Below, piece by piece: positions 18,357 through 27,814 of a stretch of DNA of 64,000 nucleotides. This stretch comes from Akkermansia muciniphila (lineage in GTDB: Bacteria > Verrucomicrobiota > Verrucomicrobiia > Verrucomicrobiales > Akkermansiaceae), in assembly GCA_947624785.1 (NCBI GenBank), contig CANQLV010000007.1, positions 62,001 through 126,000 of the forward strand, read 5' to 3'. Position 1 is the first letter of the stretch; every line of letters begins with the position of its first letter. The position numbers and the translations under genes were made by a program. Under the pieces are notes generated by a model. It searched no databases, was not told the origin of the DNA, and was given only the letters and a program-made list of their open reading frames with translations.

Positions 18357-19652
18357 TCAGAAATGGAACCTGACGGCGGCAAACCAGGTCCATCCGCTGA
18401 AGCACCTGGCGCCTTCCGGCGCGCCGCCGGTCGTCGTGTATTCGCCTCCCGCCATCAATTTCAGCATGTCCGGGTCTTCCGGGAAAAAATAATAATTCAG
18501 GCCGAAGTAAAAGGAGTTCATCGTGCTGACCCATTTGGGATAGGTGGTTACCGCGGGAACATAGCGGGCGTACATTTTCACGGCGTCCCGCCCATGGGAG
18601 AGCTGGTAGCGGGACACGCCTTCCAGATGGGGGGAAAACCTGTAGGAAGGCAATACCGCCAGGCCGCAAACATTCTCTCCCAGAGATGTCCCTACCACGC
18701 GGAAGCCGGACATGAGTTCCGTCACCATGGAAAATTTCCCCCGGGACATGACCCAGTCCACCGCCGCCACATCCCGGGCGCCAAGCCCGGAGTAATAGGA
18801 ATCCTCCGGCAGGGCGCGCCCCGCGTAATGGGTGAAGTTGTGGGCATACGTCAGCCAGACGCGGCTTTTCTCCCCCGGCAGGAAGCCGCGGGCGTCCAGA
18901 TGGACGGAGGCCTTGGCAAAAGCGCTATCGTCCGTATTAAATCTGATTTCATGCGCCAGGCTGCTGCTGGTGTCGTTCAGGAAGACGGAAGCCTCCCACC
19001 CCACGGGTACGTCCTGCCGCGGGTTTTCCAGCACGACGCCCCAACTGGAAATGGTCCCGAGCTGGTTGACCAGGTCGGACCGTTCCAGGGTCTTGAGTTC
19101 ACTGGCCGTCTCCCGGAATTCCGCAGTCATCTTGGAGGTGATTTTCCCGGCGCGCACGAAGAAGGAGGGATTGACCTTGTATTTCAGGTAGAGTTCAAAG
19201 ATGCTCCAGTCCGTCTTCGTCCGTCTCCAGCGGCCATCCTCCACCTTGTACATGCCGTCCAGCTCCCCCATGTTGGTCAAACTGTGCAGCGTCAGGCGGT
19301 TTTTGAAGAAAACGGCTTCAAACCCTATCTGGAGCCGCCGCCATTCGTTTTCCCTGCCATGCGACCCCTTGCGGAATCGCCTGGCTCCGGAAGGGGAGAT
19401 CTGCGCCCCCTGGTACTGCCCCGTCAGCAGCAGCTTGAACTGGTTCAGGAATTCCGCGTCCTTGTTGTCGTAGAGATAGGGCATTTTCTTCAGACGGGAA
19501 TACAGGCCGTCCTCCGCCGGATGGGAAGGAGCCCTTACGGAGGCTCCGGGGCCCGCAGGACCGGACGCCCGCCATGCCGAACCTTCCGCCCATACAGAGC
19601 CTTGCCCCCCAGCCAGCGCGATCAGGAAAAAACAGCATACGCGGGCAAACAT
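18357..19652 (-). CDS. OprP/OprO-like outer-membrane porin
   Basis: A 431-residue outer-membrane beta-barrel protein. A signal peptide (about 22 residues, ending near VWA) is followed by alternating hydrophobic/aromatic strands, and the last residue is a Phe after VRFH, the signature for BAM insertion. Features such as [38 protein letters not shown] and the closing [13 protein letters not shown] fit the phosphate/polyphosphate-selective porin group (OprP/OprO). The gene follows polyphosphate kinase by 87 bp on the same strand, which supports phosphate or polyphosphate as cargo; the pore's selectivity is inference. The basic lysine ladder of true OprP could not be mapped by eye. Confidence 0.75.
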   Translation of the reverse strand: MFARVCCFFLIALAGGQGSVWAEGSAWRASGPAGPGASVRAPSHPAEDGLYSRLKKMPYLYDNKDAEFLNQFKLLLTGQYQGAQISPSGARRFRKGSHGRENEWRRLQIGFEAVFFKNRLTLHSLTNMGELDGMYKVEDGRWRRTKTDWSIFELYLKYKVNPSFFVRAGKITSKMTAEFRETASELKTLERSDLVNQLGTISSWGVVLENPRQDVPVGWEASVFLNDTSSSLAHEIRFNTDDSAFAKASVHLDARGFLPGEKSRVWLTYAHNFTHYAGRALPEDSYYSGLGARDVAAVDWVMSRGKFSMVTELMSGFRVVGTSLGENVCGLAVLPSYRFSPHLEGVSRYQLSHGRDAVKMYARYVPAVTTYPKWVSTMNSFYFGLNYYFFPEDPDMLKLMAGGEYTTTGGAPEGARCFSGWTWFAAVRFHF

Positions 19653-19739
19653 GTCTCATGAAAAGACATGTTCCGGACCGGAGCCTGTTGAAGGTATGCC
19701 GGAGGATGCCGCGCACGCGGCCCAATGCTCCGGACCGGG

Positions 19740-21827
19740 TTAATGCGGCGTGTGGGGCTCCAGCATCTGCTGGCGCTCCCGTTCCTTGTCCTTGGCCAGG
19801 CGGCGGGCCTCCTTGGTCAGGTATTGCTGGAGACGAAACGCTTTCTGGCCCTTTTTGCGCACGATGTGCTCGGAAGTGCCGTCCGGCAAAATATTGCAGG
19901 CCTGCACGTTGTCCTTGAAGGAGGCGTCCAGGATGGCTTTGAGGCGGCGCGCCAGCCTCCCGTTGGTGACGGGCACCATGAGCTCCACCCTTTTGTCCAG
20001 ATTGCGGGTCATCCAGTCCGCGCTGGCGATGAAGAGCTGGTGGTTGCCGCCGTGGTGGAAGAAGAAGATGCGCGCGTGCTCCAGATAGCGGTCCACAATG
20101 CTGACCACGCGGATCACCTTGCCGTTGGGCCTGGGGCCCGTTTTCAGGCAACAGATGCCGCGCACGTTCAGTTCAATGTCCACCCCGGCATCCGCGGCCC
20201 TGTAGAGGGCGTCAATGATTTCCACATCCTGAAGGCTGTTCATCTTGGCGGAGATGCGGGCGGGTTCCCCCTGCCGCGCGCGCTCCGCCTCCCCTTCAAT
20301 GAGTTCAATGAGGCGAGCCTTCATCAGCGCCGGGGAGGGGTACAGCTTGCGGAAGCGCATGAGTTTGGTGCGTCCCGTCACGGAGTTGAAGAACTGGGAG
20401 GCGTCCGCCCCCAGCTGGTCGTCACAGGTGAGGTAGGAAATGTCCGTGTAAATCTTGGCGGTGGTTTCATTGTAGTTCCCCGTGCCGAAGTGGCAGTAAC
20501 GCCGCAGCATGCCCTGTTCCCGGCGCACCACCAGGCAGATTTTGGCGTGGGTTTTCAAGCCCTTGACTCCATAGACCACCTGCACGCCGGAACGCTGGAG
20601 TTCCTCCGCCTTTTCCAGGTTGCGGGCTTCGTCAAACCGGGCTTTCAGTTCCACCAGCGCCGTCACCTGCTTGCCGCTTTCCGCCGCCTTTTTCAAGGCG
20701 GCTACGATGCGGGAGTTCTTGGCGGTACGGTACAGCACCTGCTTGATGGCGATGACGTCCGGGTCTTCCGCGGCCTCCTCCACCAGGCGCAGGACGGGTT
20801 CAAAGCTTTCATAGGGGTGGTTGAGAAGAATGTCCCCGTTGGCCATGTTTTCAAAGATGCTGACGGCAGGGTCCACGGATGGGGACGGCTGCGGGGACCA
20901 CTGCTCCACCTTCAGCTGGTCATTGCCGGGGGCAAAGGCCATTTCCATGAAGTCGGAGAGCATCAGGGGACCCTTGAGGTCATAGGTTTCCTCCTTCCCG
21001 GCGCCGACGATCCGCATGATCCTGTCATGCAGGGGGGCGGGAGCGGAGGATTCGATTTCCAGCCTCACGCATTCGGAGAATTTGCGGGCCACAAGCACTT
21101 CCTCCATTTCATCCGCCAGGTCCAGGGCGTCCTCCTCCTGCACGGCAATGTCTCCATTGCGCGTGACGCGGAATACCGCGGCGGAGAGAACGGTTTCACC
21201 GGGGAAAACGGCGCCTATGCATTCCCGGACCAGGTCCTCCAGCATCACGTAGCGTTCCGTTTCCGCGGAAGGGACGGGCACGCGCCGCGGCAGGCCGTCC
21301 GGCAGGGCCACCACGCTGGCGCGGACCTCCCCGGTTTCATTGTCCCGCAGTTCCACACCCATCAGCAGCTTGAGGGACGGGAGAGCGGGAGCCTCCGGCG
21401 CGTCCATGTCCAGCGGCGTCAGCAACGGGAATATCTGGTTGTTGAAGTACTGTTCCAGCGTCAGCTTCTGGGAGGTGCTGAGATCCTCCAGGGGCACGGG
21501 ATTGATTCCGTTGATTTCCATCCACGGCAGGATTTCCTCATGAAACAGGCGGTACTGGTCTTCAATCATGCGGCCCACGCGGGTGCGGATGTCCTTGAGC
21601 TGCCGGGTGGGGGTCAGCCCGGAAATGTCCTTCACGCGGGAACCGGAATGCCGCAGCATCTGGAGGCCGCCCACGCGCACCATGAAGAACTCGTCCAGGT
21701 TGGAGGCGGTAATAGCCAGGAACTTCAGGCGTTCCAGCAGGGGAAGGTCCTTTCTCACGGCCTGGTCCAGCACACGCTGGTTGAATTCCAGCCAGGAGAG
21801 TTCTCTGTTGATGTATTCGTTAGACAT
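19740..21827 (-). CDS. ppk: Polyphosphate kinase 1
   Basis: A 695-residue PPK1, the enzyme that polymerises the gamma-phosphate of ATP into polyphosphate and can run in reverse. The N-terminal helical domain begins INRELSWLEFNQRVL, the conserved HPYESFEPVLRLVEEAA block precedes the catalytic region, IKQVLYRTAKNS and GLKTHAKICLVVRRE hold the catalytic Arg and the phospho-accepting His, and HFGTGNYNETTAKIYTD follows. The length matches the family. It lies 35 bp after the Ppx-GppA/HD gene, forming the common ppx-ppk operon. Regulation by phosphate is likely but no Pho-box-like direct repeat was identified. Confidence 0.96.
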   Translation of the reverse strand: MSNEYINRELSWLEFNQRVLDQAVRKDLPLLERLKFLAITASNLDEFFMVRVGGLQMLRHSGSRVKDISGLTPTRQLKDIRTRVGRMIEDQYRLFHEEILPWMEINGINPVPLEDLSTSQKLTLEQYFNNQIFPLLTPLDMDAPEAPALPSLKLLMGVELRDNETGEVRASVVALPDGLPRRVPVPSAETERYVMLEDLVRECIGAVFPGETVLSAAVFRVTRNGDIAVQEEDALDLADEMEEVLVARKFSECVRLEIESSAPAPLHDRIMRIVGAGKEETYDLKGPLMLSDFMEMAFAPGNDQLKVEQWSPQPSPSVDPAVSIFENMANGDILLNHPYESFEPVLRLVEEAAEDPDVIAIKQVLYRTAKNSRIVAALKKAAESGKQVTALVELKARFDEARNLEKAEELQRSGVQVVYGVKGLKTHAKICLVVRREQGMLRRYCHFGTGNYNETTAKIYTDISYLTCDDQLGADASQFFNSVTGRTKLMRFRKLYPSPALMKARLIELIEGEAERARQGEPARISAKMNSLQDVEIIDALYRAADAGVDIELNVRGICCLKTGPRPNGKVIRVVSIVDRYLEHARIFFFHHGGNHQLFIASADWMTRNLDKRVELMVPVTNGRLARRLKAILDASFKDNVQACNILPDGTSEHIVRKKGQKAFRLQQYLTKEARRLAKDKERERQQMLEPHTPH

Positions 21828-21862
21828 GGAGAAAATAAGGGATGTGAGTTTTTTGAAGCGGC

Positions 21863-23425
21863 CTACCGCTGGGGCACCAGCACGACGTCATAACCGAAGA
21901 TGTCCGCAAACAGGTCGCCCTTCAGCCGAAGGGCCAGGTCTTCCACGGCGGTTTCACGCACGCCCTGGAGCTCCAGCTCCAGCATCCGTCCACGGATGCG
22001 CGCCCGGACGCCGTTCACGCGCTGGGCATGGCCGCGTTCCAGGGCGTCCGCCACGCGCAGGATGGAGGCCATCTTGGCTACGCGCATGCGGTCCGTCAGC
22101 TCCAGCTCCCCGTACATGGGGTCGGAATTGGCGGGCACCTCATGCCGGTGGTAGCGGGCCAGCAGGGCGATCGTTTCCACGTCGTCCCGGGAAAGGCCGA
22201 AGATTTCACTGTTCAGGATGATGTACTGGGAATGGAGCTGGTGGTCCTGCTGGCTGATGAAGGACCCCACCTCATGCAGGATGGAGGCCACCTCCAGCAG
22301 CAGCCGGTCGTGCTCGGAAAGGCGGTGCAGGTCCTGAAGCTGGTCAAACATCTCCATGCACAGACGCGCCACATGTTCGCGGTGCCCCTTGTCCGCCTTG
22401 TACCTGTCCGCCAGAATGCCGGCGAAGTGGAGCACCTCCGCCTCCAGGTCCCCCGGATGCTGTTCCGCCCGGATCAGGCTGCTTGAGAATTCCTCGTCAT
22501 AGCCGCTTCCTGGGATGATCACGTCATTCAGGTCCAGACTGCGGGCAATCATCTCCGTCATCAGCACGGCGGGGAGCAGGGAATCCACCCCGGCAAAGTC
22601 CGCCCCGTAAACGTTCATTCGTTGCTCCAGGGTGGTGCGGGACATCCGTTCCGCTTCCGCCACCAGGGAGGAACACGTAACCTTGCCTTCCGGCGTCGGG
22701 TCCAGGCGGTCACGGAGCTGCTGCATTTCCTGGCCGATGACGATGAGGCCCGCGAGGCCCTTGACGCCGCCGTAATCCAGGCAAATCTGGTCCACCTGCC
22801 CGCGCATGTGCTCCCGCAGGAGGGAGAGTTCCGCCACATCATCCCCGTATTCGATTTCCCCGACGGCCTCGCCCGTGCGGTGCGTCCCCAGCCGGTAGCA
22901 GGAGTAGCGCACGATGCGCCCCTTCTGGAACAGGAGCACGCGGGTATTGCCCGGCCCCGTATGGACCACGAGCACCTTTTTCTTGCTGAATCCCGGATAT
23001 TGCGCCAGCGTTTCCTGAACCTTCACGTAAATGAGGCGCGTCATCTTGCCGTCATCAATGCGGCGCCCCCGCAGGCCGTGGGCCACATGCATGCGGTTGA
23101 CGAACACGTCTACATTGTCCGCCTCCGAAATGATGTTGGAGATCATGAGCCGGACGGAAAGCCTGCTGCCGGTGCCGTATTCCTTGAGAATTTCCAGATA
23201 GTCGCCGATGATCTGCACGCAGCGGTCCATGGTATGCCGGGAAATGCGGTGGAAACGGAAGATGTCCCGAGCCATGGGCACGGGCTGCTGGAGGAAGTCC
23301 AGCAGGCGGATCCTGTCCTGAACCACCTCAGCCACCATCAGGCTCATGGAGCTCGGCCCCAGGTAGATCACCGCCTGCGTTGATAATTCCGAATCCTGAA
23401 CCTGCTCGCCTTGAATCATTGCCAT
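21863..23425 (-). CDS. ppx: Ppx/GppA-type phosphatase with C-terminal HD-like domain
   Basis: A 520-residue actin-fold phosphatase related to exopolyphosphatase and pppGpp phosphatase, followed by an HD-type helical domain (ILHEVGSFISQQDHQLHS, about residues 340-500). The phosphate-binding loops are divergent: the usual DIGSNS reads YLGPSS, and the second loop reads HTGPGNTRV. The HD motif reads HE. It may therefore act as a sensor or an altered enzyme. Adjacency to ppk supports a polyphosphate role. The ATG at 23425 (MAMIQGEQ) is taken as start because the upstream open frame shows no family resemblance; an internal ATG at 23419 is equally possible. Confidence 0.85.
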   Translation of the reverse strand: MAMIQGEQVQDSELSTQAVIYLGPSSMSLMVAEVVQDRIRLLDFLQQPVPMARDIFRFHRISRHTMDRCVQIIGDYLEILKEYGTGSRLSVRLMISNIISEADNVDVFVNRMHVAHGLRGRRIDDGKMTRLIYVKVQETLAQYPGFSKKKVLVVHTGPGNTRVLLFQKGRIVRYSCYRLGTHRTGEAVGEIEYGDDVAELSLLREHMRGQVDQICLDYGGVKGLAGLIVIGQEMQQLRDRLDPTPEGKVTCSSLVAEAERMSRTTLEQRMNVYGADFAGVDSLLPAVLMTEMIARSLDLNDVIIPGSGYDEEFSSSLIRAEQHPGDLEAEVLHFAGILADRYKADKGHREHVARLCMEMFDQLQDLHRLSEHDRLLLEVASILHEVGSFISQQDHQLHSQYIILNSEIFGLSRDDVETIALLARYHRHEVPANSDPMYGELELTDRMRVAKMASILRVADALERGHAQRVNGVRARIRGRMLELELQGVRETAVEDLALRLKGDLFADIFGYDVVLVPQR

Positions 23426-23584
23426 ACCATGTATTGTTTCCCAGCCGTGGAGCAAGAATGGCGGCGTGACAAAAACGCCAGCCCAGCCCCTTCCAGCAAG
23501 GGGCAGAATAAGGAATTTGCCTTTTGACGGCAAGAGATAAGCGCGGCTCCTTTTCCGGTCCGGTGGAACGGCCTTGCAGGACGG

Positions 23585-24658
23585 CTATTTTCCGTAGGCC
23601 CCCAGCAGCGGAACCAGGCGCGGGGCAAACCTTTTCATGCAGAAGAAGAGCCCCGCCAGCACGGCGAAGATAACCGGAACCAGGCAGAGCCACAGGACGT
23701 CCCAGGCCTCCCCCCTCCACGTAATCCAGCCGCTTTCACGCAGCAGGATAATGACGATGTAGTGCGTGCCGAAGATGAAGAAGCACGCCGGGGCCAGCCC
23801 GGCCACCCATTTGGCCGCGCGCGGAAACCATTCCGTGGACAGAATGGCCAGGGACATCAGCCCCAGCATGCCCAGCGCAATGAGCATGGAGTTGTGCTGG
23901 TCCCGGTGGCCCACCAGCCACCAGGTGAGAGCGAGCGTGGCAAGCAGGAACGGCACCGCATGCCGGCGCACGGATTCCGTCAGGAACGGGAGGGAATAAC
24001 GCGAAATGTACATCCCCACCAAGAAAAAGCCCAGGCTGTTGGCAATGGGGTAGTCATGATCCGCCAGATCCAGCGCGAAGTAGTTCAGGGAGAGCATGAT
24101 GATTCCCACCCAGAGCAGGTAGTTCCCCAGGCGGTGCAGGAGGGGCGCTACAGCGGTATAAATGATAATGTCGCGCAGGAACCACATGGGGGCGTCCACC
24201 GGATGCCCGGCAATGCCCAGGCAGCGGCCGAACGCCGCGAGGGCGGACCAGAAGCCGCTGCCCGCCTCCCCCTTCAGCCATGCATACATGGGCTGGTAGG
24301 AGGCGTAGTATTCATGAAGGGGGGACCAGCCGATCAGAACGGCCGCCGCCAGCCCCCATACCAGGTACGGACGGAGAAGAAACCAGCTCCGCTTCCACAG
24401 GAAAAGGCTCCCCCCCTCCAGCGGACCGAACGAACCGCGCCCCACAAAGTAACCCGCCGCCAGCAGGAAGAAGGGGGTGCGCGCCGCCAGGAATTCCGCC
24501 CATATCCACCGGTACAGCTCCGCCGAATAAAAGGCCATGTGGTTCGCAATAATCAGGATGCAGGCAATCACGCGCGCCACGTCCACCCACACCATCCGGT
24601 GCGTGGCCGTCCTCTCCAGGATTACGGGAGCGGGAATCTGGGCGTCCGGCGGCGTCAT
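23585..24658 (-). CDS. Acyltransferase family 3 membrane protein
   Basis: A 357-residue inner-membrane protein with about ten hydrophobic segments. The N-terminal WVDVARVIACILIIANH places the family-defining His at the end of the first helix, followed by RTPFFLLAAGYFVGRG, typical of acyltransferase-3 (OafA/NodX-like) proteins that transfer acetyl or other acyl groups onto sugars or lipids. The substrate is not predictable. It starts 18 bp after the map stop and so ends the ribosomal/secretion transcript, an odd position usually held by infA or rpmJ. It may have been captured into the operon. Confidence 0.88.
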   Translation of the reverse strand: MTPPDAQIPAPVILERTATHRMVWVDVARVIACILIIANHMAFYSAELYRWIWAEFLAARTPFFLLAAGYFVGRGSFGPLEGGSLFLWKRSWFLLRPYLVWGLAAAVLIGWSPLHEYYASYQPMYAWLKGEAGSGFWSALAAFGRCLGIAGHPVDAPMWFLRDIIIYTAVAPLLHRLGNYLLWVGIIMLSLNYFALDLADHDYPIANSLGFFLVGMYISRYSLPFLTESVRRHAVPFLLATLALTWWLVGHRDQHNSMLIALGMLGLMSLAILSTEWFPRAAKWVAGLAPACFFIFGTHYIVIILLRESGWITWRGEAWDVLWLCLVPVIFAVLAGLFFCMKRFAPRLVPLLGAYGK

Positions 24659-24676
24659 TCCCTTGCGGGGCTGGAT

Positions 24677-25474
24677 TTACAAAGGGGCGATGCCGAGCTG
24701 CTCCGGCAGCGCGATGCGGGGGCGTTCCGTCACAATCAGGGGAGCCCCGTCCGTCACGATGACCGTGTGCTCAAAGTGGGCGGAAGGCTTGCCGTCCGCC
24801 GTGACGACCGTCCAGCCGTCATCCAGAATCTTGACGGAAGGCCTGCCGGCGTTCACCATCGGCTCAATAGCCAGCGCCATGCCCTTTTTCAGGCGCGGAA
24901 GCTTGTAATGGGGGCGGTAGTTGGGAACCTGGGGCTCTTCATGAAGATGGCGGCCTATGCCGTGGCCTACAAAGTCCCTGACCACGGTGTACCCGCGGGG
25001 GCGCACAAAGCCCTCCACAGCCGCGCAGACGTCCGCCAGCAGGGCGCCGGGCCTCACCAGTTCAATGGCGCGGAAGAGGGATTCCTCCGTCACGGCCAGC
25101 AGCCGCAGCTTTTCCGGGTCCACCATGCCCACCGGCACGGTCATGGCGTTGTCTCCATGCCAGCCGTCCACAATGGCGCCCACGTCCAGGCTCACGATGT
25201 CCCCGTTCTGGATGCGGCGGGAACCGCCGCTTCCGTGCACCACTTCCTCATTGATGGAAATGCAGAGCTGGCCGGGGAACCCGCGGTACTGGTAGAAGGA
25301 GTTGCCTACCTTGTGCTTCTTGAAGATTTCACGCGCGATGTCGTCTATTTCACGCGTGGTGCGGCCCGCTTGGACCTCGGCTCCGATCTCCATCAAGATT
25401 TCCGCCGTTACAGCTCCGGCCTTCTGCATCTTGGCAACCTCGCCGGGAGACTTGATGTGGATTCGTTCTGCCAT
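24677..25474 (-). CDS. map: Methionine aminopeptidase, type I
   Basis: A 265-residue cytoplasmic metallopeptidase that removes initiator Met. Metal ligands lie in SLDVGAIVDGWHGDNAMT (the two Asp), GHGIGRHLHEEP (His) and MALAIEPM (Glu), plus the distal Glu near SAHFEHTVIVT. The length and block order match type Ia enzymes without the SH3-like N-terminal extension. It follows adk by 13 bp, the standard secY-adk-map order. The next gene is the acyltransferase rather than infA. Confidence 0.97.
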   Translation of the reverse strand: MAERIHIKSPGEVAKMQKAGAVTAEILMEIGAEVQAGRTTREIDDIAREIFKKHKVGNSFYQYRGFPGQLCISINEEVVHGSGGSRRIQNGDIVSLDVGAIVDGWHGDNAMTVPVGMVDPEKLRLLAVTEESLFRAIELVRPGALLADVCAAVEGFVRPRGYTVVRDFVGHGIGRHLHEEPQVPNYRPHYKLPRLKKGMALAIEPMVNAGRPSVKILDDGWTVVTADGKPSAHFEHTVIVTDGAPLIVTERPRIALPEQLGIAPL

Positions 25475-25487
25475 GGGATTCGTTTTT

Positions 25488-26138
25488 CTATTGCCGGTAT
25501 TCTTCCAGCTTGCGGGCCAGGTCGCGGGAAACCTCGGCAGGTTCCCGTTCCTCGGTGACCGTCATTTTAACCACCAGGCCGCGGGCTTCGTAGTATTTGG
25601 CTACGGGGAGCGTCATGGCTTCAAAGTCTTTCCAGCGGCGGGCGAAGGCTTCCATGTTGTCATCCTTGCGGGATACCATTTTGCCTCCGCATTTGGAGCA
25701 TTCCTCCTCCGACGTCTGCACCACATAACCGCACGTGGAGCATTCCCGGCGGTGCATGATGCGCTGTTCAATGAGTTCCCGGGCTACGTCCATCCAGACG
25801 ACCACGTCCACAGAAGTTCCCCGCTGGGTCAGGAAATGGTCCAGGGCTTCCGCCTGCGCAACCGTGCGTGGGTAGCCGTCCAGCAGCCACGCGTCATTGT
25901 CCATCTCCGAAAGCCAGCCGCGCACCATGTCGTTGACAATCTCGTCCGGAACCAGCATGGCCTTGTCCATGTAGCCCAGGGCTTTCCGCCCCAGCTCCGT
26001 GCAGGACTCCACTTCCCGCCGCAGCAGGGAGCCGGTGCTCAGGGAGTTCAGGTTGAAAGTATCAGCTAGAAACCGGCCCTGGGTTCCTTTGCCGGATGCG
26101 GGAGGCCCAACCAGAATGAAATGCTTGAGATCCTTCAT
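25488..26138 (-). CDS. adk: Adenylate kinase, zinc-binding lid type
   Basis: A 216-residue nucleotide kinase (ATP + AMP to 2 ADP). The P-loop GPPASGKGTQ is near the N-terminus, followed by the AMP-binding segment (STGSLLRREV) and DGYPRTVAQAEAL. The lid contains two Cys pairs, CSTC and CSKC, forming the structural zinc site found in many Gram-positive and some other adenylate kinases. The gene sits between secY (33 bp) and map (13 bp). No oddity in length or motifs. Confidence 0.97.
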   Translation of the reverse strand: MKDLKHFILVGPPASGKGTQGRFLADTFNLNSLSTGSLLRREVESCTELGRKALGYMDKAMLVPDEIVNDMVRGWLSEMDNDAWLLDGYPRTVAQAEALDHFLTQRGTSVDVVVWMDVARELIEQRIMHRRECSTCGYVVQTSEEECSKCGGKMVSRKDDNMEAFARRWKDFEAMTLPVAKYYEARGLVVKMTVTEEREPAEVSRDLARKLEEYRQ

Positions 26139-26171
26139 GTGTTTACTTTCGGAAGAGGGGAATGGCGTTCC

Positions 26172-27674
26172 TTACTGCATGGCATTATAGGCGATGGCCC
26201 CAGCCAGTACAAGCAGGGCGATGACGACCCACATGACGGTGACCGTGCGGCTGCCTGCGGCGGCGCCGGTGCCCTGGATGTGACCGTATTTGCCCTTGAG
26301 CTTGCCTTTTTTCAGGAAGCCGTCGTAATTGCGGGAAAGAAGAGTGGTTTCCACCTGGCGCATCATGTCAAGCAGAACGCCCACCAGAATAAGAAGGCTG
26401 GTGCCTCCGAAGAACTGGGTGACGAGGTAGGGGATGCTTCCGCCGATGTTCAGCAGAGAAGGCAGGAAGTAGATGAGGGTCAGGAAGGCGGAACCGGCAA
26501 AGGTCAGCCTCTGCATGGTCTGGTCCAGGAAGAGGGCGGTGGGAGGTCCGGGGCGGATGCCGGGGATGTAGCCGCCGTTACGCTTCAGGTCTTCCGCGAT
26601 CTGGGAGGGCTGGAACATGGTGGCCACCCAGAAGTAGGAGAAGAAGAAGATCATGAGGCCGGAAATGATGTAGTAGCCGGAGGAGGCGGGGTTCATCCAG
26701 TCATTCATCTTGGTGGCGATCCACTGCAGCGTGGTGTTGTAGTGGGCGATCTGGGAGAAGAGCACCTGCGGAAGGGACAGGATGGCCGTGGCGAAGATGA
26801 CGGGCATCACGCCGGAGTAGTTGAGCTTGAGCGGCAGGTACTGCGTGGCGCCGTTGAACATTTTATTGCCCATGACCCGTTTGGCGTATTGCACGGGTAT
26901 GCGCCGCTGGGCCTGCGTCACCGTGACGACGAGCGCCACCACGATAATCAGGAAGGCGATCAGGGCCACCAGGAGCATGGCGCCCATCGGGACGACTGCG
27001 CCGTCCTTGTACACCAGCGTTTTCCAGGCCAGGGTCACCGCACCCGGCAGGGCGTGGATAATGTTGACGGAAATGATGAGGGAGACGCCGTTGCCGACGC
27101 CGCGCTCCGTAATCTGGTCGCCTATCCACATCAGGAACATGGTGCCCGCCACCATGATGAGCACCGTCATCAGGGCAAACTGCATGCCCGGGTCAATGAC
27201 GAGCTGGCAGTCCGGAGGGATGTTGAGGCCCACGGCTTTCAAGCGGTCCGGGTGTTCCAATGTGCCGACCAGGAACCAGCCCTGTACGATGGCGATGACG
27301 ATGGCAATGGCGCGCGTCCATTTGGTCATCTTCTGGCGGCCGCCTTCCTCCCGCACCATCTTGGCCCACTGGGGGACCACCGCGGAAAGAAGCTGGGTCA
27401 TGATGGAAGCGGAGATGTAGGGCATGATGCCCAGCGCAAAAATGCCGCACTGCTGCAGGCCGCCGCCGGAAAAGATGGTCAGCACGGTAGCCAGGCCCGC
27501 ACCGGGACCGCTGGCATTCGCGGAGGCTTCAATCACTTTCTGCAGCTCCATGACGTCAATGCCCGGCAGGGGTATCTGTACCCCCAGGCGGACGACGACG
27601 ATCATCGCCAGTGTGAACAAAATCCGGTGCCTGAGCTCCGGTACTTTCATGGAGTTTGCAAATGCGGATATCAT
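26172..27674 (-). CDS. secY: Preprotein translocase subunit SecY
   Basis: A 500-residue ten-helix channel of the Sec translocon. It begins with a typical SecY N-terminus (KVPELRHRILFTLAMIVVVRLG) and has the plug-region GIMPYISASIMTQLL block. It is longer than E. coli SecY (443) through extended loops and a C-terminal extension rich in Gly/Lys before a final hydrophobic segment, perhaps an extra helix. It lies 140 bp after rplO across a strong hairpin, so it may be partly uncoupled from the ribosomal genes. adk follows after 33 bp. Confidence 0.96.
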   Translation of the reverse strand: MISAFANSMKVPELRHRILFTLAMIVVVRLGVQIPLPGIDVMELQKVIEASANASGPGAGLATVLTIFSGGGLQQCGIFALGIMPYISASIMTQLLSAVVPQWAKMVREEGGRQKMTKWTRAIAIVIAIVQGWFLVGTLEHPDRLKAVGLNIPPDCQLVIDPGMQFALMTVLIMVAGTMFLMWIGDQITERGVGNGVSLIISVNIIHALPGAVTLAWKTLVYKDGAVVPMGAMLLVALIAFLIIVVALVVTVTQAQRRIPVQYAKRVMGNKMFNGATQYLPLKLNYSGVMPVIFATAILSLPQVLFSQIAHYNTTLQWIATKMNDWMNPASSGYYIISGLMIFFFSYFWVATMFQPSQIAEDLKRNGGYIPGIRPGPPTALFLDQTMQRLTFAGSAFLTLIYFLPSLLNIGGSIPYLVTQFFGGTSLLILVGVLLDMMRQVETTLLSRNYDGFLKKGKLKGKYGHIQGTGAAAGSRTVTVMWVVIALLVLAGAIAYNAMQ

Positions 27675-27772
27675 GGTCCTGTAATATAGAAGTTGTCGCG
27701 CAGCTTGGCTTGCATGTCACGGCGGCTTGTACCCGGGGCATCCATGGGGACCGCAACAGTAAACACAATAAT

Positions 27773-27805
27773 GCGAACCGGGTCAAGCTGCATGACCCGG
27801 TTCGC
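27773..27805 (-). terminator. Strong hairpin between rplO and secY, possible attenuator
   Basis: A 13 bp perfect stem (27773-27785 with 27793-27805) around a 7-base loop lies in the 140 bp gap between rplO and secY. On the transcribed strand it is followed by ATTATTGTGTTT, only partly T-rich, so termination is probably incomplete. It may lower secY expression relative to the ribosomal proteins or serve as an RNA-processing stem. The stem is seen directly; the role is inference. Confidence 0.55.
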
Positions 27806-27814
27806 CAAATGTGA

